In this document: piece after piece, positions 45,042 through 52,022 of the stretch
Layout of the letters: each line of letters opens with the position of its first letter
Position numbering within the stretch: the stretch's first letter is position 1
Origin: Chryseobacterium oncorhynchi
GTDB taxonomy: Bacteria; Bacteroidota; Bacteroidia; Flavobacteriales; Weeksellaceae
Reading direction: 5' to 3'
Assembly: GCF_002899895.1 (NCBI RefSeq)
Contig: NZ_PPEI02000005.1
Location: 310,001 to 374,000, forward strand
DNA: 64,000 nt
Position numbers and translations under genes: made by a program
The notes under the pieces: generated by a model
What the model saw: only the letters and a program-made list of their open reading frames with translations
Database searches by the model: none
Told to the model about the DNA's origin: nothing

Positions 45042-46099
45042 TGATGGCAAAAACAACAAATCTGAAATTGGTTGAACTGTTTTCGGGTATTGGTGGTTTT
45101 ACAAAGGGCTTTATAGATGCAGGTTATAAAATAGAAGAACATTATTTCAGTGAAATTGATAAACATACCATAGCAAATTATAAATACAACTTCAAAAATG
45201 CAAGATACGTCGGTTCAGTTGTCGATATTCGACCAGGAGACTTTAGAAACATTGATATACTCACAGGAGGATTTCCTTGCCAGCCTTTCAGCCTTGCTGG
45301 TAAGAGACTCGGATTTGAAGACACTAGAGGCACTATGTTTTTTGAAATCATTAGGATTCTTATGGAGTGTAAACCTAAATGCGTGGTACTCGAGAACGTT
45401 AAAGGTTTACTTAACCACGACAATGGGAGAACTTTTGCAACAATCTATAGACTTCTCACCGAAATTGGTTATGAAGTTGAATGTCAATTACTCAATACTA
45501 AGTGGTTTCTACCCCAAAATAGAGAGCGGATATACATTGTCGGACATCTTACAGGAAAAAGCAACCCAGGAGTATTTCCTATCGGAAAAAATGAAGAACT
45601 ATATAACGAAGAAAAACAAAAGAGTGCAAGTGAAAATCCACAAAAATCTATAGCAAAATGTTTAAATGCTAATGATCGAAAGTCATGGGTTGGAAATTTC
45701 ATCGAAATTCCTAAAACAGCAAAATGTTTGACTGTTGGTGGAAATTCTGGAGGATTAAACTCAGACATGACTTTGATAGAAATAGGAACTTGGAGAACTC
45801 ACAAAGATGGAAATGGCTTCAGGGCAATAAAAGATAATGTTTCCCCTACAATCCCAGCAAGAGCTAGAGAGGATGGATCAGGACAACCTGTAATCTCACA
45901 AGGAAACTCAATTCGCAGATTAACAGAAATAGAATGTGAGCGTTTACAGGGATTTCCTGACAATTGGACAGAGTACGGAAATTATGACGGAACTGTAAAA
46001 AAAATACCAAAAACACAACGTTATAAAATGCTTGGGAATGCCGTAACCGTAAAAGTTGTGGAAGAGATCGCAAAAAGAATACAAATAATCAATAATTAA
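45041..46099 (+). CDS. DNA (cytosine-5) methyltransferase
   Basis: 352 residues. The ordered motifs are: I LFSGIGGF (13-20), IV GGFPCQPFS with catalytic C80, VI LENVKG (117-122), VIII QNRERIYIVG (159-168), IX RRLTEIECERLQGFP and X MLGNAVTV. The target-recognition region at about 170-290 sets the sequence specificity, which cannot be read from sequence. No restriction endonuclease gene is adjacent, so the likely role is protecting phage DNA. A second start three bases on (45044) is equally possible. Confidence 0.95.
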   Translation: MMAKTTNLKLVELFSGIGGFTKGFIDAGYKIEEHYFSEIDKHTIANYKYNFKNARYVGSVVDIRPGDFRNIDILTGGFPCQPFSLAGKRLGFEDTRGTMFFEIIRILMECKPKCVVLENVKGLLNHDNGRTFATIYRLLTEIGYEVECQLLNTKWFLPQNRERIYIVGHLTGKSNPGVFPIGKNEELYNEEKQKSASENPQKSIAKCLNANDRKSWVGNFIEIPKTAKCLTVGGNSGGLNSDMTLIEIGTWRTHKDGNGFRAIKDNVSPTIPARAREDGSGQPVISQGNSIRRLTEIECERLQGFPDNWTEYGNYDGTVKKIPKTQRYKMLGNAVTVKVVEEIAKRIQIINN

Positions 46100-46104
46100 A
46101 CAAT

Positions 46105-47106
46105 ATGAAAATTATAGTTCACAACGTAGGCAATAAGATTTTAAATGATGGGCTTATCTTATCAACAGAAGAATTAAAGCTGGAAGAAACGAGCCAGGAA
46201 ATATTAATAAATTATTTTTTAGGATCCTTTAAAACGGAAGAAACATATCAATTTTACAGTGATTCTTATCTTGCAACAAATCACGTTTATAATGCAGTCA
46301 ATGAAATTTTTCAGGATAAATTTTATTTTGAAAGCTATTCCCAGGATATAGCAAGATATTTATATGAAGCTGCCGAAAACCCGCGAATCCAGGGCGGTAA
46401 TTTGTTTGTCGTTTATTTTCCTGCACAAGATGGAAATAGTGTTGATAAAATCGGAATTTTTAAAACAGAAAAAAGAGAACCGTTTTTAAAGATCTTTCCA
46501 ATGAATCCCGAACCAATCGAACAGCATTTCGGGATCAGTTTAGATAAAATTGACAAGGCGGCATTAATCTACAATAAAGATAAAGAATCCGGATATGTTC
46601 TTTCTGTTGTAGACAATAACAAAAATGGTGATATGTACTACTGGTTCGAAGACTTTTTAAAGGTTAAACAGCGAACCGACGGTTTTTTCCATACACAGGA
46701 ATCATTAAACGTTTTTAAAGACTATATCAAAAAACAGCTTCCAACAGAATTTGAAGTTTCTAAAGCTGATCAGGCCGACTTTCTGAATAAATCAATCAAC
46801 TTTTTCAAGAAGAAAGAAGAATTCAAGCTTGAAGACTTCACCACTGAAGTTTTAGGTGATGAAAAGGTAATTGAAAGTTTTAATGCTTTTAAAACCGATT
46901 ATGAGCAGGATATGCAGATTAATATTGCTGAAGAATTTCCGATAAGTGATGGTGCTGTAAAGAAGTCACAGGCTAAGTTTAAAAGTATCATAAAGCTTGA
47001 CACGAACTTTCACATCTATGTTCATGGTGATCGCAATAAACTTGAACAGGACCAGGATGAAAAAGGCCATTTCTACAAACTTTATTACGAAAAAGATCAA
47101 TATTAA
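46105..47106 (+). CDS. NdpA-type nucleoid-associated protein
   Basis: 333 residues, the length of the 37-kDa nucleoid-associated (YejK/NdpA) family. Matching features are ARYLYEAAENPRIQGGNLFVV, FKTEKREPFLKI and KAALIYNKDKESGYVLSVVD. Family proteins bind the nucleoid, but their role is poorly defined. It is immediately downstream of the methyltransferase gene (5 bp), so a shared function in phage DNA packaging, protection or host takeover is possible. Confidence 0.8.
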   Translation: MKIIVHNVGNKILNDGLILSTEELKLEETSQEILINYFLGSFKTEETYQFYSDSYLATNHVYNAVNEIFQDKFYFESYSQDIARYLYEAAENPRIQGGNLFVVYFPAQDGNSVDKIGIFKTEKREPFLKIFPMNPEPIEQHFGISLDKIDKAALIYNKDKESGYVLSVVDNNKNGDMYYWFEDFLKVKQRTDGFFHTQESLNVFKDYIKKQLPTEFEVSKADQADFLNKSINFFKKKEEFKLEDFTTEVLGDEKVIESFNAFKTDYEQDMQINIAEEFPISDGAVKKSQAKFKSIIKLDTNFHIYVHGDRNKLEQDQDEKGHFYKLYYEKDQY

Positions 47107-47122
47107 TTAAACAAAATCAATT

Positions 47123-47341
47123 ATGTCAAATACAACAAATACAAATTACGGAATCAGTTTTCCCGCTTTATTAGGAATAGTATTCATTGTTTTAAAGCTT
47201 ACCCATGTCATTGATTGGTCATGGTGGTGGGTTACGGCTCCTTTCTGGGGTTCATTTGCTTTAGCGGTACTAATCTTTATCATCTATGGAATAGCGCTTT
47301 TATTTGGCCTATTCTTAATTCATATCAAAAGAAAAAGATAA
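47123..47341 (+). CDS. small two-helix membrane protein
   Basis: 72 residues with two transmembrane segments (about 9-25, FPALLGIVFIVLKLTHV, and 35-66, APFWGSFALAVLIFIIYG onward) and a Trp cluster between them (DWSWWW). It could be holin-like or an exclusion protein, and nothing decides this. It is located mid early operon, which argues against a lysis role. Confidence 0.6.
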   Translation: MSNTTNTNYGISFPALLGIVFIVLKLTHVIDWSWWWVTAPFWGSFALAVLIFIIYGIALLFGLFLIHIKRKR

Positions 47342-47345
47342 AAAT

Positions 47346-47879
47346 ATGATACTATCTTTTTCAAGACAACTTAATGGGAAACCTACATACTTTCCCGAAA
47401 AGATTATTGCAGGACTTTGGGTAAATAATCAGATATCTAAAAATAAAGCAACTGAATTGTTTAACCCGCAAGTTTTAGAAAAGATTATTCCTGTAAAATA
47501 TCAGGAAGCAGGCAAGGTAAATTTTGCAACAATTCATAAAATTGAATTTAACAATACAATCTATCATCGTGCTAAAATCCATACAATAAGAGAGGATAAA
47601 ACAGATCGCTGGAAAGATGGAACCATGATTGATTTTTTTATTAATGCAAGACAAAAAAACATGTTTCGGTTTGCCCCATCTTTTCCAGTTATTTCCACTC
47701 AATTTATTGGAATATATCCAAAAACGAAAGATGTTATTATAGACGGTAAACATTTGTTCCCTTCTGAAATAGATATTTTAGCAGTAAACGACGGTTTTTT
47801 TGATTATTATGATTTTTTTGAGTATTTCGATAAAGAGTTTCATGGTAAAATTATTCACTGGACGAACTTAAAATATTGA
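47346..47879 (+). CDS. ASCH/PUA-like protein
   Basis: 177 residues. AKIHTIREDKTDRWKDGTMI and the C-terminal LAVNDGF with GKIIHWTNLKY resemble small ASCH-domain (PUA-like, RNA- or modified-base-binding) proteins common in Bacteroidota phages. The assignment rests on these motifs only. It is followed 6 bp later by the DnaA-like gene. Confidence 0.65.
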   Translation: MILSFSRQLNGKPTYFPEKIIAGLWVNNQISKNKATELFNPQVLEKIIPVKYQEAGKVNFATIHKIEFNNTIYHRAKIHTIREDKTDRWKDGTMIDFFINARQKNMFRFAPSFPVISTQFIGIYPKTKDVIIDGKHLFPSEIDILAVNDGFFDYYDFFEYFDKEFHGKIIHWTNLKY

Positions 47880-47885
47880 CAAAAC

Positions 47886-48194
47886 ATGAAAAGTAAATGT
47901 AGAATCCCCAGAATTGTGGTAAAAATTTGTAATACTCTCGATGTTACCACAAAAGAAGTCCGGTCACAAAACAGAAGACAAGATTATTGCGATGCAAGAA
48001 AGATTATTAGTAATGTCTTGAAATCGGAAGGGTTGACATACGAGCATATCGGCCGAATTTTGAAAAGAAATCATAGTACTATAGTATATAACCTCAAGGA
48101 GTATGATTTTATGATAAATAGTAATAGGAATTTCCAATATAAAGTATCAGTAATAAAACAAGTCTTGAAAAATGAAAAAGCTGCTTACACTTGA
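47886..48194 (+). CDS. stand-alone DnaA domain IV-like DNA-binding protein
   Basis: 102 residues that align with only the C-terminal DNA-binding domain of DnaA. KEVRSQNRRQDYCDARKII matches the opening helices, and YEHIGRILKRNHSTIVYNLK matches the signature that reads DNA (K/RxHSTV). The AAA+ domain is missing. It could bind DnaA-box-like sites to control replication or transcription of the phage. It overlaps the next gene by 23 bp. Confidence 0.75.
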   Translation: MKSKCRIPRIVVKICNTLDVTTKEVRSQNRRQDYCDARKIISNVLKSEGLTYEHIGRILKRNHSTIVYNLKEYDFMINSNRNFQYKVSVIKQVLKNEKAAYT

Positions 48195-48501
48195 CAACAG
48201 TAAATTATTGGTTTTAAACAACTGTATGCAGATTTTAGACACATTGGATCTACAAAGTCAAGCGAAAAACCTTAGATCTATTGTTTCGATTTGCAAAGAA
48301 CTTAGAACCGAGCTACTCAAGAAAGCAATTGAAAGGCGGGAAAAAAATAAAAGTTTTGCTTTGAAACTAACATATTATAAGGCTGAAGCTTTATTGGTTT
48401 TTCTCAGAGACTATGAAATTTACTTTCCCGATGAATTTGGATCCTACGAATCCAATGCAATATTACAAATGAAAAACGAACTACATAAACAATTAATCTA
48501 A
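48172..48501 (+). CDS. hypothetical helical phage protein
   Basis: 109 residues, rich in Leu, Lys and Glu (CMQILDTLDLQSQAKNLRSI, RTELLKKAIERREKNK). It is probably all-helical and cytosolic, with no recognised family. It overlaps the DnaA-like gene at its start and shares one base with the next gene. Confidence 0.6.
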   Translation: MKKLLTLDNSKLLVLNNCMQILDTLDLQSQAKNLRSIVSICKELRTELLKKAIERREKNKSFALKLTYYKAEALLVFLRDYEIYFPDEFGSYESNAILQMKNELHKQLI

Positions 48502-48812
48502 TGGAAAAAGATCACTCAAAAAATATGATCACTCAAAATATTGAAGCCTTGGAAAATTCAGAGCATTTTAATGAAGTTATAAAAAAGTTCGGAAATGTGG
48601 GAGTGACAGTTGAAGACCTGAAAGCTTTTGCTATTCGTATGAGTTTAGCTTTCCAAAATCATACAGATGAACTCAAAAAAATATCATCATCTGCGGAAAC
48701 AGCAACCCTTTTAGTAAAAAAAATAGGAATAGTGACTGAAAATAATTCTTTTCCTACAAATGGTGTTAATCCATTTTATAGACAACATCAAAATAAAAGA
48801 AAATGGAAATAA
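48501..48812 (+). CDS. hypothetical helical phage protein
   Basis: 103 residues. Helical segments NIEALENSEHFNEVIKKFG and VEDLKAFAIRMSLAFQN are followed by a basic tail ending RQHQNKRKWK. No family was recognised. It overlaps its neighbours on both sides by 1 and 10 bp. Confidence 0.6.
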   Translation: MEKDHSKNMITQNIEALENSEHFNEVIKKFGNVGVTVEDLKAFAIRMSLAFQNHTDELKKISSSAETATLLVKKIGIVTENNSFPTNGVNPFYRQHQNKRKWK

Positions 48813-49048
48813 ACGGATTTGAATACTCACAACAGGAGGTACTGGACGCGCTAAAGGCAAAAGGGTATTTAATACTGAATTATGAAACCTATGAAGAAAC
48901 CCCAATTCATGGAAGTTGTTTTGCCCGGACCAATATATCAACCAAATGTGCAGTTAAAGGAAACGAGCTGCCATCTGATGATAATATATGGCATTTAGTC
49001 GCAAAACGAATTTTCTCAAAACCGGAAAGTAAACCATCTTTAATTTAA
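48803..49048 (+). CDS. small hypothetical phage protein
   Basis: 81 residues (MEINGFEYSQQEVLDALKAK at the start). It resembles short early-region proteins of Bacteroidota phages but has no named domain. It ends the run of overlapping early genes. The next gene has its own promoter box. Confidence 0.6.
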   Translation: MEINGFEYSQQEVLDALKAKGYLILNYETYEETPIHGSCFARTNISTKCAVKGNELPSDDNIWHLVAKRIFSKPESKPSLI

Positions 49049-49054
49049 AAAAAA

Positions 49055-49097
49055 ACGGATATCCGTAATGTAAAAAAAAATCTTCAATATAAATTTG
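49055..49097 (+). promoter_or_regulatory. promoter with upstream 12-bp palindrome
   Basis: The perfect palindrome ACGGATATCCGT (49055-49066) lies 23 bp before the -7 box TAAATTTG (49090-49097), in the place of the missing -33 element. This suggests activator-dependent or repressed transcription of the gene at 49115. Confidence 0.55.
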
Positions 49098-49114
49098 TAA
49101 AACAAATAAAGCTT

Positions 49115-49324
49115 ATGAAATCACTAACAATTACAGGAGCAAAGGGGGCGTTTAAAAATGCTCTAAAAGAGTTTTCAACAAACGATGTCAAAGAAAGAGT
49201 TAAATATAAATTGGTTGTTTCAGAGCCTAATCTTGAAACAACAATCACATTTTTTTCTGTTAAAAAGAATGGCGTTTTATCATCTGTGGATGTTTTAAGA
49301 ATTAATAGTATCATGTCTTCTTAA
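49115..49324 (+). CDS. small hypothetical phage protein
   Basis: 69 residues (MKSLTITGAKGAFKNALKEF at the start, then a strand-rich middle KYKLVVSEPNLETTITFFSV). No family was recognised. It is transcribed alone: a -7 box lies 17 bp upstream and a terminator follows. Confidence 0.6.
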   Translation: MKSLTITGAKGAFKNALKEFSTNDVKERVKYKLVVSEPNLETTITFFSVKKNGVLSSVDVLRINSIMSS

Positions 49325-49335
49325 AATGAGTGTTT

Positions 49336-49374
49336 GGTGAGAGGTGTGGACCTAAGGGTTCGCACCTTTTTTTT
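49336..49374 (+). terminator. rho-independent terminator
   Basis: AGGTGTG pairs with CGCACCT (one G-T pair) around CC/GG inner pairs, followed by a run of nine T. It separates the 49115 gene from the secreted-protein cassette. Confidence 0.75.
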
Positions 49375-49376
49375 TG

Positions 49377-49384
49377 TAACTTTG
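49377..49384 (+). promoter_or_regulatory. TAACTTTG -7 box of the secreted-protein cassette
   Basis: Exact TAnnTTTG match beginning within the T-run of the preceding terminator, 16 bp before the ATG at 49401. This gives the gene its own promoter. Confidence 0.55.
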
Positions 49385-49400
49385 TGTAAACAATATTAGT

Positions 49401-49829
49401 ATGAAAAAGCTTTTTTTATTTTTTATTCTCCTTTCTGGTTTGGTTTTTGGTCAGAAACAGTTATACAAAACTTTAACATATAATGATTTAATTACTTTCT
49501 ATAATGGAAAATTAAATGTTAAGAGTGAAAGTTTAACTGAAAATATTGAACGCTGTAAGTATATTATAAGCACTGCAAAAAAGGAAAACGATGAAACAAC
49601 CTTATCAGTGTTTTCAATGCTCTTAAAAGGGCTGATTAATGCGAATCAAAGTGATAAAGACAATCCATACGTATCAATTTACACAGATGCTTCTTCTTAT
49701 AATTTCTATGATGATAAAAATCAATTTGTAGGTAGGATATATAAAGAGAAGTTTGAAGAAAATTTGGAAATAAAAGGGAATAGTGCAGAAACACTTTTAG
49801 AGTCCTATTACTATTTATTACAAGATTAA
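49401..49829 (+). CDS. secreted protein, probable lysogenic-conversion (moron) gene
   Basis: 142 residues with a clear signal peptide (LFLFFILLSGLVFGQ). The mature part is helical (YNDLITFYNGKLNVKS, TLLESYYYLLQD) with no recognised family. It has its own promoter and is bracketed by two terminators, so it can be expressed in a lysogen while phage genes are silent. The layout is typical of a moron, and an effect on the host cell surface or on superinfection is possible but unproven. Confidence 0.7.
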   Translation: MKKLFLFFILLSGLVFGQKQLYKTLTYNDLITFYNGKLNVKSESLTENIERCKYIISTAKKENDETTLSVFSMLLKGLINANQSDKDNPYVSIYTDASSYNFYDDKNQFVGRIYKEKFEENLEIKGNSAETLLESYYYLLQD

Positions 49830-49854
49830 AAGCAGTGTTTTCACTGCTTTTTTT
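49828..49854 (+). terminator. rho-independent terminator after the secreted-protein gene
   Basis: Perfect ten-base stem AAAAGCAGTG / CACTGCTTTT with a TTTT loop and T-run. Its stem begins at the stop codon. Confidence 0.85.
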
Positions 49855-49860
49855 ATTATA

Positions 49861-49891
49861 TTGCATAATGGAAATTACTTCCATATATTTG
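49861..49891 (+). promoter_or_regulatory. repressor-controlled promoter
   Basis: TTG (-33, 49861-49863), a 20-base spacer and TATATTTG (-7, 49884-49891) form an ideal Bacteroidota promoter. The palindrome TGGAAATTACTTCCA (49869-49883) fills the spacer and abuts the -7 box. The same palindrome, one base different, is at 37461. The predicted start is 1-3 bases before the ATG at 49900, so the mRNA would be nearly leaderless. Confidence 0.7.
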
Positions 49892-49899
49892 CATAAAGT

Positions 49900-50103
49900 A
49901 TGAGTAAACCATTACATAGAAACACTTTACTGAGATATCAGAAAATTAGGGATCTATATATAAAACACAAAACAGAAGACATTCCTGATACCGTTGTTTT
50001 GCGTAAGTATATTTATCCTTTTTACCCTATTTCCCGAACTACATTAAATACAATTCTAAATTGTCCTATAGAAAGGCAATTGAATGAATTAACAACCATG
50101 TAA
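49900..50103 (+). CDS. small basic protein, candidate phage regulator
   Basis: 67 residues, basic (MSKPLHRNTLLRYQKIRDLY at the start). VVLRKYIYPFYPISRTTLNT could be a helix-turn-helix. It is the last + strand gene before the late region, and its promoter carries the operator palindrome. By position it could be a middle regulator, comparable in role to Mu Mor/C. This is inference, and no family match is claimed. It converges with the next gene, overlapping by 15 bp. Confidence 0.6.
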   Translation: MSKPLHRNTLLRYQKIRDLYIKHKTEDIPDTVVLRKYIYPFYPISRTTLNTILNCPIERQLNELTTM

Positions 50104-50544
50104 CCCTATTGAATAGGTTACAATAATTTCTTTTATTCCATCATCCCTTTTTATCTGTTGAATTGATACCCTTGACAATTCGCCTGACTCTGGAAGAGGC
50201 TTCCATCCGTGAAGAATTTTATGGACTCTGTTTACAGTTTCCCATATCTCATATCCCTTTGTTTTTTGGCTTAGTTTTGCTGCGGTGTTGGTAGGGCTTA
50301 ACTTTAGTTTTGCAATCGTTATTTCAATGGATATCACCCCCTGCTGTTCGGTTCCTGTATCATTTGAATAGCTGTAGGAATTATTTGAAAACTGACCAGA
50401 TGCAAAATCCACGAGGGCGCAAGGCCATTTTACAGGACAATCGGAACCATAATACTGCAACTGTCCCCAATTCTCATCAATATATTTTAGGTCTGTAACT
50501 TCCTGTTCTAATTTTTCATTGATATTTAAAAGTAATTTTTCCAT
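50089..50544 (-). CDS. phage structural protein, tail-terminator-like
   Basis: 151 residues. The beginning (MEKLLLNINEKLEQEVTDL) and the strand-rich middle (CPVKWPCALVDFASGQFSN, GVISIEITIAKLKL) resemble small tail-terminator or head-tail joining proteins of contractile phages. The name rests on place (after gpG-like) and pattern only. It is the last gene of the - strand virion block. Confidence 0.55.
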   Translation of the reverse strand: MEKLLLNINEKLEQEVTDLKYIDENWGQLQYYGSDCPVKWPCALVDFASGQFSNNSYSYSNDTGTEQQGVISIEITIAKLKLSPTNTAAKLSQKTKGYEIWETVNRVHKILHGWKPLPESGELSRVSIQQIKRDDGIKEIIVTYSIGLHGC

Positions 50545-50546
50545 AA

Positions 50547-51095
50547 TTATTGTTTTAGGTTGTTTTTTAGGTAATTATTTAAGTCATTAATATTCTTATC
50601 TACAATCTTCTCAATAACGACTTTTATTTTTGGATGCGGTCCAATTACGCGTCGGCTTGGAATTTTTATTTTTTTACCGATCGGCATTAGAGCCAGAGCT
50701 TTCCATTGCTGAGCTTCTATACTTACCTGTTTATTGTTCCTACTTTGGCTTATTGCTCCGGTTTTCTTACGTTTTATTTGCCCCGTTGAACGGTAGAACA
50801 TGGCCCAGAAGTATTTTTTCATTTGCGCAGTTACTTTAATTTGTCCACCCTCATTTTGAATAGATGCATATGGCAGGGAGTTTGAGAACGCAATTTTTTC
50901 ACCCTCTATTTTTGCCCGATATCCTCTTCTTAAATTGTTGGATCTGGCCATCATTGATCCTTTACGATTTATCAGCTTAGTACTTGGCCATTTTTTATCA
51001 AAGAAAGCCTTTCGTTGAAAGTTCCTGTCAAACTCATCCATCAACTCAATTCTGACATCATTAAGAATGTTTTTATGAAACTGATTGAAATCCAT
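50547..51095 (-). CDS. phage virion morphogenesis protein (Mu gpG-like)
   Basis: 182 residues. The signature stretch IAFSNSLPYASIQNEGG and a basic middle (GQIKRKKTGAISQSRN) match the phage virion morphogenesis / tail-completion family, of which Mu gpG is a member. The C-terminus carries RRVIGPHPK. It is downstream of the gpF-like gene in the same - strand block. Confidence 0.8.
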   Translation of the reverse strand: MDFNQFHKNILNDVRIELMDEFDRNFQRKAFFDKKWPSTKLINRKGSMMARSNNLRRGYRAKIEGEKIAFSNSLPYASIQNEGGQIKVTAQMKKYFWAMFYRSTGQIKRKKTGAISQSRNNKQVSIEAQQWKALALMPIGKKIKIPSRRVIGPHPKIKVVIEKIVDKNINDLNNYLKNNLKQ

Positions 51096-51117
51096 ATTTT
51101 AAAATTAATTATATTTT

Positions 51118-51963
51118 TTATTCCGGTAAAAGTTGATTTTTCACAACTTCAGCATCTTTCACTTTATTGTACGGATGCTTTGGTGGAAATACTTTTTGTT
51201 CTGCTCCGGGATTAAACCTGAACATTTCTAACCTGTTCTTTCCATCCTTACCAATTTGGGTTGTAGCCTTTTCCCCCCGTTCCAATGATTTTTTACTGTC
51301 AGATAATTCGTATTTATCTTTCAGTACTTCAACGGCTGTACATCTACATCGCCAGCCATTAGGCGGATAATAGGACAGCCAGAAAGGATCATCCTTTGGA
51401 AGCGTGGTATCTTGTAGAACCCTGTGGTTTTCACGTACCCTGTCATCGTTTGCGGTTCTGTATTGGAGATAATAACGACCATCAGGATCAGTTGCAGCCC
51501 AATTGGATGCCATTTGTGAACTGCTAATCGCAAACTGATATTCTGACTCTAAATAGTTTTGATTGTAGTTCTGATTGATCTTGTTGAATTCATAGGCAAA
51601 CTTATCATAACTTTTAATTTGTCCCTTATCATCCATCAGTATTGATGAGGCCTCCAATAATTGAGCGTGGGTTTTTAGGCCTGCAAATACAAAGGCATCG
51701 TTCTGAAGCTTGGCCAGCATTTCGGACGGGATATCATTGTCCTGAATAACCGGATCAAAAACTTTGTAGGTCTGATCTATCAGGTCACGATATGGTTTTT
51801 CGTTAATATCTTCAGGTTTATATCCTCCTTTTTTATGTAGGTGTTTAAACGCCTTTTCAGCCGCCTTTAAAACGGGTTTAAATTTGTCATCATCACTTTT
51901 CGCGGCAAGGGTTATTCTTTCGGCCTTACAATTATCACAGCCACATTCATAGAGCGATGACAA
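51118..51963 (-). CDS. Mu gpF-like minor head protein
   Basis: 281 residues. The C-terminal half has the F-like signature: DDRVRENHRVLQDTTLPKDD and PPNGWRCRCTAVEV, with the paired cysteines of the family. An N-terminal CGCDNCKAE could bind metal. The start is a TTG at 51963: the frame contains no ATG between the preceding in-frame stop (about 52036) and the core. The protein probably joins portal and capsid during head assembly. Confidence 0.85.
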   Translation of the reverse strand: MSSLYECGCDNCKAERITLAAKSDDDKFKPVLKAAEKAFKHLHKKGGYKPEDINEKPYRDLIDQTYKVFDPVIQDNDIPSEMLAKLQNDAFVFAGLKTHAQLLEASSILMDDKGQIKSYDKFAYEFNKINQNYNQNYLESEYQFAISSSQMASNWAATDPDGRYYLQYRTANDDRVRENHRVLQDTTLPKDDPFWLSYYPPNGWRCRCTAVEVLKDKYELSDSKKSLERGEKATTQIGKDGKNRLEMFRFNPGAEQKVFPPKHPYNKVKDAEVVKNQLLPE

Positions 51964-52022
51964 TCGTAGATGTAATCCACTAAAGTATATTGCAGGGCTG
52001 ACAGGCCGATGACCATCAGCCC

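Noticed and set aside
45198-45653. Second + strand gene inside the methyltransferase
   Set aside because: It is an alternative frame within conserved methyltransferase motifs, and its own protein has no sensible pattern.
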